Notes under the pieces: generated by a model
Seen by the model: only the letters and a program-made list of their open reading frames with translations
Told to the model about the DNA's origin: nothing
The model's database searches: none
Source: Tetrahymena elliotti 4EA
Taxonomy: Eukaryota; Ciliophora; Oligohymenophorea; Hymenostomatida; Tetrahymenidae
Length of the DNA stretch: 64,000 nt
Direction of reading: 5' to 3'
Assembly (NCBI GenBank): GCA_000231825.2
Contig: JH720330.1
Location: 679,678 to 743,677 of the forward strand
Shown: positions 56,822 to 64,000 of the stretch, piece by piece
Layout of the letters: each line of letters opens with the position of its first letter
Position numbering within the stretch: position 1 is the stretch's first letter
Made by a program: the position numbers and the translations under genes

Positions 56822-58858
56822 TGATAAATATTTAAAAATAATCTATTAAAATCATAATTAAACACAAAATTTGATATGAAATGATTAATTAGGAAGATTA
56901 AAATATTACTCTAATTCTAATTATTTTAAATGTAAATAAAAAAATAACATAATTATTTGTTTTGAAACTCTAAATTTATCAAATTAAATTACAAATTTTA
57001 AAAAAATTAACATTATTTTCAACTAAAATTAATAACTTTTTTTTTGATTTTATTTACTTGTGAAATTTTTGAAAAAATAAAATCACAAAATTTTTACATA
57101 AAATAAAAATAAATTTTATTAAAATTAAACATAGAAATAATTTAAATCATGCAAATTTGGGGGGGGGAGGGATTTTATCTATATTAAATGTGACTCAAAA
57201 AACTAGATTCCATTTAATTAGAGCTCTATCAATTAATTTAAAGGACTAAATCGTATAAATTCCTTTTTTAAACATAATTAATAGTTAATATCAATAGAAA
57301 AAAATACTAAACGTTTATCCAATCATAGATTTAAAAACTTATGTTTTCTGTATAAAAATTTCTAAAATTTCCAAAAAGCATTAATCTAATGAAAATATTT
57401 AAACTTTTACTCAAGTCAATCTATAATTATATTTTATTTGATTGTCTACTTAGTTTTTCATTTTGTTGGTTTAATTTTTTTTTTTTTGATAAAATTCTAA
57501 TGCAAAAATATAAATTTGATTACTTTCAAGAACTAGAATTTTTTGATAGTATTAATTAAATCAAAAATAAATAATTATTAATAGTAATAATAAATGTTTG
57601 TTTGTTTTTATTTTAAGAAATAAATAAATTTTATTTGATTAAAGTTCTATTAGATAAGTTAATTCAAATAAAAATAAATATTATAATTTTAATAAAAAGT
57701 CTGTTTTTGTTTTTTTGGTGTTTCAAAGATTTTGTTTAAATTTCTCTTGAAAACAGGTCTATAATTTAAAAAGGATTTATTAAATCAATTTAACCATTTT
57801 GAATTATTTGAGAGTTTTCAATATTTGATTGAATTAATATTTTTGTGTAAAATTGTAAAATCATATTTAAAATTATGTTAATCAGAATACTTCAGTGTAA
57901 AAAACCTCTTTTCTTATGCTTTTGAGTTGATTAACAAAAAATTCAAAAACAACAACAAATAATCAAAATATCAATAAATAGTAATAGTAATTAAAAAATA
58001 CATGGTAAAGTATCAAATTAGTTTTTATTTAGGTGATAATAAGTCATTCTTACTGTTAAAAAATTTGAAATTAGTAAGGCCATAAAGATTTTTTTAGGTT
58101 TTTAGTAACTAGCTGTTAAATTTCTTCATGGGAATATTGAGACAACAAAGAAATTATTAGTTTTTAAGGGTTAGAGTTTCTAATTTATAACCATATTTTG
58201 TTTATTACATGTTTGATAAAAAGAAGATTTAGAAGATAAGAGTTTAATTTTGGTTAAGATATTTATTCAAATACTTAAATAGGTGAAAATTGCATCAAGC
58301 ATGAATTTTATCAGTTAACTAAGAAATTAATTAATTAGGATTTAAAATTTTTAACGTTCAAACTGCTATGTTGCAGTTTAATCTAATTTCAAATTTTTAA
58401 TTAAAAAATTATGATATGTAGGGAGATTTATTAATTAATGATGATCATACACTTTCCTCCTCGTTAAGACATAAAATTTAATAATAAAATTATCTTTATA
58501 ACATGTTTAAGTCTATTTATACATCAGAATTAGAGAGGCTTTAAAATTACTTTGATTAAAACTAAAATGATTTTACTATTTGTTAAAAATTCTTTTATTT
58601 ATCTTACAATGAACTATTTCTTATAATACCATTTGAGTAGTCTCTAAAAATATTGTATAAAAAGCATGAGCAAACAAATGACTACACAATCATTTTGGGG
58701 GAAGTATCAGTATCGCCTAAATTAGATTATTTGATAATAGATATTATTTAAAGGATATTAAATTTTTATCTTTTTATCTGTAAAGATAAATGATTTATTT
58801 TCAACGGTCTTTGTAATTAATTTTTTAGAAATATATCTATCAAAATTTATAAACATGT
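56822..58858. other. AT-rich spacer with a G homopolymer and a hairpin
   Basis: A 2-kb stretch without a supported gene. It includes nine G in a row followed by AGGG at 57159-57171, rare in this AT-rich window, and a 7-bp perfect hairpin at 58360-58379 (AAACTGC, 6-base loop, GCAGTTT). Confidence 0.5.
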
Positions 58859-59158
58859 ATGAATAATTTCTTTTGTTCACTATTCAAAATGCTATTCAGT
58901 TTGTTTAATTGCAAAATTTTAGATAATTCCAATTTACAAAAAATAGTGAAAGAAAATTGGCTAACAAAGGAAATTAGAGAGCAGAGTAATTTAATTGGCT
59001 CACAAAAGCCTTGCTATTTAAAAATAGATGAAATTGAATATTAAGTTCTACTAGAAAGATGTTAGAAAGAATTTAATTAAAAGATTCAAATATAAATATT
59101 TTAATAGAAATTTAAATTGAATGAAGATGATCGAATAAATCAAACATGTATGAAATGA
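58859..59158 (+). CDS. Small hypothetical protein
   Basis: An open frame of 99 residues from ATG to TGA with TAA/TAG as Gln. After a Phe/Leu-rich start (possibly a short hydrophobic segment, residues 3-17) the composition becomes protein-like: Lys, Glu, Asn, Gln, with a Trp and three further Cys. No family is recognised. It could be a complete small gene or a fragment of a larger one; no flanking exon with matching phase was found. The start is the first ATG in frame. Confidence 0.4.
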
Positions 59159-59675
59159 TAATAAAAATAATAAAGATACTCACTATCCATATTATACAAA
59201 ATATATCTATCTTTTTATTTGCCAATCAATCTATCCAAAAATCCATTATTTTTGCATTCATTTTTGATAATAATTATTATTAAAATTAGCGCATTTTGAT
59301 TTTTTATTAAATGCAATCAAATGAGTTAATTGATAAATTAATAGCTATTTTATAACGACCATATTCCCAACTCAAAGAGATATATTAAAACCAAATGCTA
59401 TCAATCTTCTAAAATCAAAAAAAAAAATAAAAAAACAAAGTTTTTTAATAAAGCAAAGATAAACAAGAAAAAGTAGAAACAAAAACAATCAAACAAAAAA
59501 TAAGGCTTAAAAGCTCATTTTCACCAAAAAATCTTTTAAAAAAGAGCCAATAATATTCAGAGAAACAACTAACTGAAACATCAAACAGCTTGCTTTAAGA
59601 AAAACTTCTACCTTACCGGACCCATTTCTATTCCCAAAGTAACATCTAATCCTCAAAAAAAAAAATTGAAAATAA
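59159..59675. other. AT-rich spacer upstream of the Myb-like gene
   Basis: Adenine-rich runs and a less AT-rich patch (CCTTACCGGACCCATTTC) near 59610. No gene is seen; it is likely promoter and 5' UTR. Confidence 0.5.
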
Positions 59676-62661
59676 ATGTTCTAAGATAATTTGATCAACT
59701 CTAGCTAATTCTTGCAAATGACTTCCTCTGGCTAGCAATAACAACCTCAACCTAACCGCTAAATTACTAGCTCAGATGCTATGATCAAAGAGTACTGCAA
59801 GAAAGAGATGCTTGAAATTCAGCGTTAGTTTGATTCACACTAAAAGAATCTCTAATCTTGCCCTTCTCCTTAGATTAACTAGCAGACTGTTACTCCTACT
59901 AATAATACCTTTTCTACTTAATAAGTGCTTTCATAAGTAGAAAATCTTAAATAATAACAACAATCTAACCTTTCTACAGGTGCAATAAATGAGTTCAATT
60001 TTGCTTCAAATTTAGACCAGCTCATGAATTTCAATGATGAAGAAGACAATAATCAAAAGCAATACACTGGAAACTCTGCATAAAACCAAAATAACGGGAA
60101 CCAAGGAAGATGGACAAAGGAAGAACATCTACGCTTTGTTGAAGGACTCTCTCTTTATGGAAAGAACTGGAAGAAAGTAGAAGAACATGTAGGATCAAGA
60201 ACAGGTGCATAAATCCGTTCTCATGCTTAAAAATTCTTCAATAAGCTTGAGCGAGATTACAGTAAAAAGCATGGATTACTAATAAGTTTAAATACAAGTA
60301 GTTCAACCAAACAAAATAACTTAGTAAATAATGAAAATATTAATACTTTGTCTTCAATTTAAATGCAAGGAGCTCATTCTACCAAAAAATCCTAAAACTA
60401 TTTATTAGGATCTCAAAATAACACCCACTCCAACCAAACCAAGATTTTAGGTGAAAAAAATTAAAACAGTGCTAAGAATATCCTTAATAACATATAGCAA
60501 TAACAGTCATAACAACAATAATAACAATAAATAGACCAAAACTTTTTGCTAGGTTAAGTGATTGAGGCTTCTTTATAAGCAGCATAACAATCATTAGGTC
60601 TGCCCACCTAGAACTCAGTAATTAATTCCGTTTCAAGCGTTAATCAAAATTCTTGCTTAAGCCAATCAATGTAATAAAGCCCTGTTCACATTCTTACTAA
60701 ACCTTCTTCTTAGAGTGATCCATTTTCATCTAATCAATTTAATCTCAATCTACAATAATCATCTGAATTAAACTAAAATAACTTTGAGATTCCTACTTTT
60801 GTTCCTTCTATTTCTCTAAGAAATAGATCTGATTCTGTAGCCAGCAATTTCACTATGAGTAATTATTTTATTTCTTAAAGCATTTATCCCCCCCTTATCA
60901 ATAATTTTAGCAAAATATGCATTAATTTTTTGAATTCATTACAATTTTATAAGCTTAAATAAAAAAAGAAAAGAAGATTAATAGATACATTCAATTAAAG
61001 AAAATCTTATTATTAATCAGTTTAAATTTTTAATTGTTACTGATTGGATATTAATTGCTTTTATTTTTAAACTGAATTAATAATATCCAAATCACTCAAA
61101 AATTAACTCCACCACCGAGCTATTAAATATCAATTATTTTCTTTACGCAAATCAAATATCTAAATAAATACTATTAATTTAGAAATTTCGCAATCATCCA
61201 TCCTTCAAAATCCATCAAATTTGAAAATTTTAAATAGGATTAAATCTAACTAATATTACAAACAAAATATTTCAAAAAGTCAAAATTAAAATAAATATTT
61301 CCAAATTTAGAATAAAATGTTTTCTTTTTTTTGAAAGAAATTAAAGGAAATATTTTACTTTGAATCTTGAAACAAAAATTGTTCATTTGAATTTTAAAAT
61401 GCATGAATGAATTTTATTTTCAATTTATTTGAATGTATTAAATTCTTTATGATTTATGTTATTTAAAATAAATACTTAATAAATAGTGTCAGATGATGAC
61501 TAAAAAATCTCAGATGAAGATCTTAAAAAAATCAAAGAATCTCTGCCTCAAATAGTCAATTCACAAAGTAAAATTAATTTAAATAGATAATATTTATAAA
61601 TTATATTCTAATATTAATAGGCTTAAATGAGTGTATAAATCAATATAGTTAATTAACTCTAAATCTCTAGAAACAACTACTCTAATCTAATAGTAATTAA
61701 ATTATTTATTTAAATCATCAATGAACCATCGAAATTATTTTAAACACAATTAGATTTTGTGACAATGAATTATTTGAAATTATAATTATTTTTTTTTAAA
61801 TTAATAAAATTTTAATAAAAATAGATATTTAAAATAACATCCAACTACAATAACAGATAAATACTTTATAAAGTGCTGTTTAATTTTTAAACGCATACTC
61901 AAGTATGAATAAATAAGCTGAAAATTAATTATAATAAACAAATGAAACTCTTAATAACGAAAATATGCCTGTCTTAATAGTTCAAAACTCCTAATCTGAT
62001 TATAGTAATTCAAATAGAATACTTTAAAGTAAACAAAAAGGAGAAGAGAATTAAAGCAATAAAGAAAATAATTCATGCTTAGAATCAGTTAATAAGAGTA
62101 AAAAGAATACGGCCTTTGACAATATCAAAAAAATCCCCACTAAATAAATAATTAATTAAAATAATAATCTATAAAATTACTCTGGTCAAGACTCAGATCA
62201 TCCTACTGACTATGAGAGCTTTTTTAACTTTGTTTTGTAAATACATTTCAAATAAATTTATATTTTATTAATTTTTAATCAATTCAAAAATTAGGAAAAA
62301 GTATGGAAAAATATTTGATCAACCTTAAAAGTGCTAAAATTCTAACAACAATATGTGGTCGTCCCCTCGATTAAACTAATTTATAAAACTAGATGAAGAT
62401 TAAAACTTAACATTTTAAAACTAAGCAAATCTCTTCTCTTAAATTCAATCTTCTCCCTGCAATAACCTTTTCGGTTAAAATATTTTAGGTCTGAATTCCA
62501 ATTTATAAAATTAATAATGTTAAAATTAAATACTTCCTAACATCCTATTAAGATAGCGCAAAAGCTCATTTACACTCTGTGACAATGAAGATGAGTAAAA
62601 AGAAGAAAAACTTAATATTTTAAGAAAGAAAATTTGTAAAAAAGCTAAGCTAAATAATTGA
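59676..62661 (+). CDS. SHAQKF-class Myb-like DNA-binding protein
   Basis: Five exons (59676-60858, 61487-61567, 61621-61692, 61825-62236, 62295-62661) give 704 residues ending at TGA. An in-frame TGA lies just before the start codon, which fixes the start. A single Myb/SANT repeat covers ~144-190: GRWTKEEHLRFVEGLSLYG (Trp146), KNWKKVEEHVGSRTG (Trp165) and IRSHAQKFFNKLE, the SHAQKF signature (182-187) of single-repeat Myb proteins of plants and protists. A nuclear transcription factor role is inferred. The rest is Gln/Asn/Ser-rich, with a coiled-coil-like stretch in exons 3-4 (NQYSQLTLNLQKQLLQ). The first intron is long (628 bp); joining over it depends on the phase-1 donor at 60859 and the acceptor at 61486. 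The alternative is that exon 1 reads to a TGA near 61047 and a separate gene follows. Confidence 0.83.
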
Positions 62662-63292
62662 ATTAAAATGTTTCTAATTTAAATTTATTATTTAGTAATT
62701 ATATATATTTATATATAATAAACCTTTAATAATTTATATTATCTACATCTATTTTTCTTTATTTCATTGAGTTCCATGTTTTAATTGTGAAAAACTTTTT
62801 TATCTGTGTAAACAAACCTCATTTGATAATTAATAATAGATATTTTATGTAAAACTGATTCCAAAAAAGTGATAAAATGAGATTGATCTAACCTTAGGGG
62901 AAAAAAATTCAGATTATAAATAAATCAAATCTCATCACATCACATAATAATAACGTAATATTAGATTAATAGTTCTATATAACAATCTATTAATAGTATT
63001 TGTAATATAAAAGTAGATTTTATGTGAGAAAAAAATAAACACTTTTTTTAGTATTAAAGCTAGGATAATATTATAGTTTCTTAAATTTAAATAAATTTTA
63101 AAAAACAGACCTTTTTGAGGAGTGGAACGCATCTTTTAAGTAATTTAAATAATTAAAAATAAAAGATTAATAACAAGGATAGTATGTCTATATATAATTT
63201 ATTTTTTATTTTATAATAATAACTAGTAAAAAACTTAACAAGTAATAAGAATTTAAAGTAGAAAAATAAGAAAAAGTGTAAATAAATTCTAA
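62662..63292. other. AT-rich spacer with TATA-type runs
   Basis: A TATATATATTTATATATAAT stretch lies near 62700-62718. A minus-strand open frame at 62935-63132 has no protein-like features and is not called. Confidence 0.5.
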
Positions 63293-64000
63293 ATGACGAA
63301 CTTATTAAAATTAGACTTATTCTCATCAGAATTTTATTTCAGTCTAGGAGGTGAGTAGTATAGAAAAGGTACTATTTAAGGAATTTTTTTGTCTTTTTTT
63401 ACTATTGTTATAGCAATTAGTTACTTTATTTACTTGCTCAATCAGCTAGTAAATAATCAAATAGATCCAAAATTTAGGTCTTAGAGCTTTATAGCAAAAG
63501 GCAGAGTGGATGTAAAATTAAATAGTGATATGGTAGGGTTTCTATTTAACTATAATTAGACTTTAACTCTCAATTAACTAGAATAAAGCACAAATAAAAC
63601 TTATTTAGTTTATTATGCTTAATTATATTATGAAGATCTCCAATATACAAGAGTATATGATCTAAATGTCATTCCATGCACTAATTCTTACTTAAAGAAT
63701 CATAAATGTTTAGATTTTTCTAAAGTCAGTAATAATACTCTTGCTATTGATTACAGTAAGAATGTAATTTCTTCACTGTAAATTTATGTCTATGGTTGCT
63801 ATGATTTAGATCATATTAAAAAAACAATTCCTGAGAATTGTGCCTTATAAAACGAAATAGATGATGCTATTAATGGAGGTTACGCATATCTTAATCTTAA
63901 GTTATAAGTTTAATAATACAATACAACATCAAAATAAATGTAGGTAGATTATAGAAGAGTTGATACTTTTTTACTTTCTAATTAATTTATACTAACCAAT
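63293..64000 (+). CDS. Membrane protein of ciliate type, 5' part only
   Basis: An open frame of 236 residues from ATG 63293 that is still open at the window edge. Residues ~30-52 form one strong transmembrane helix (IFLSFFTIVIAISYFIYLL). Before it is LFSSEFYFSLGGEQYRKGT, and after it a hydrophilic, Asn/Tyr/Ser-rich domain begins DPKFRSQSF and holds several cysteines (CTNSYLKNHKC, YGCYD, NCAL). This N-terminal layout, a short cytoplasmic lead, one helix and an extracellular or lumenal part, is familiar to me from uncharacterised ciliate membrane proteins. More helices would be expected downstream. Function is unknown. Confidence 0.75.

Overview
The window reads as macronuclear DNA of a ciliate, most likely Tetrahymena or a close oligohymenophorean relative. 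It is very AT-rich. Every convincing coding region is littered with in-frame TAA and TAG, which have to be glutamine (they fall where the malate dehydrogenase, RecQ and kinase families tolerate Gln), and every gene ends at TGA. Introns are GT..AG, AT-rich and about 39 to 630 bp. That argues against Paramecium, whose introns are 20-33 bp. A standard-code ORF scan breaks most genes into fragments, so the models here were rebuilt by reading TAA/TAG as Gln and joining exons so that frame and splice phase are kept.

Layout. 1.5-6.4 kb: two minus-strand enzyme genes, an amidinotransferase/DDAH-fold protein and a class I glutamine-amidotransferase protein with a long N-terminal extension. 8-16 kb: two Gln/Asn-rich plus-strand genes (a low-complexity acidic protein and a TPR protein). 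17-21 kb: cytosolic-type malate dehydrogenase and a glycerophosphodiester phosphodiesterase. 21.5-31.4 kb: two multi-pass membrane proteins, one of them a 1916-residue PAS-containing protein in seven exons, separated by a 262-bp tandem duplication. 32.2-36.3 kb: a RecQ helicase in six exons. 37.4-39.0 kb: a NIMA-related kinase on the opposite strand.

40.5-51.1 kb is the most unusual part. A segment of about 4 kb is present twice in the same orientation (about 40.5-44.4 and 46.6-51.1 kb). Each copy carries a small secreted Cys-rich protein gene, a two-exon gene of unknown function and a pair of roughly 330-bp tandem repeats. Between the copies lies a minus-strand row of six 90-bp exons. Each exon codes one 30-residue leucine-rich repeat and all share splice phase, but one has a frameshift and two have lost their splice donors, so the row looks like a decaying gene.

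51.6-64 kb: a ten-exon coiled-coil protein, a small ORF, a SHAQKF-class Myb-like protein and the 5' part of a ciliate membrane protein that runs off the window. There is no operon structure; genes are monocistronic with AT-rich spacers, many over 1 kb. I saw no rRNA, tRNA, CRISPR or transposase gene.
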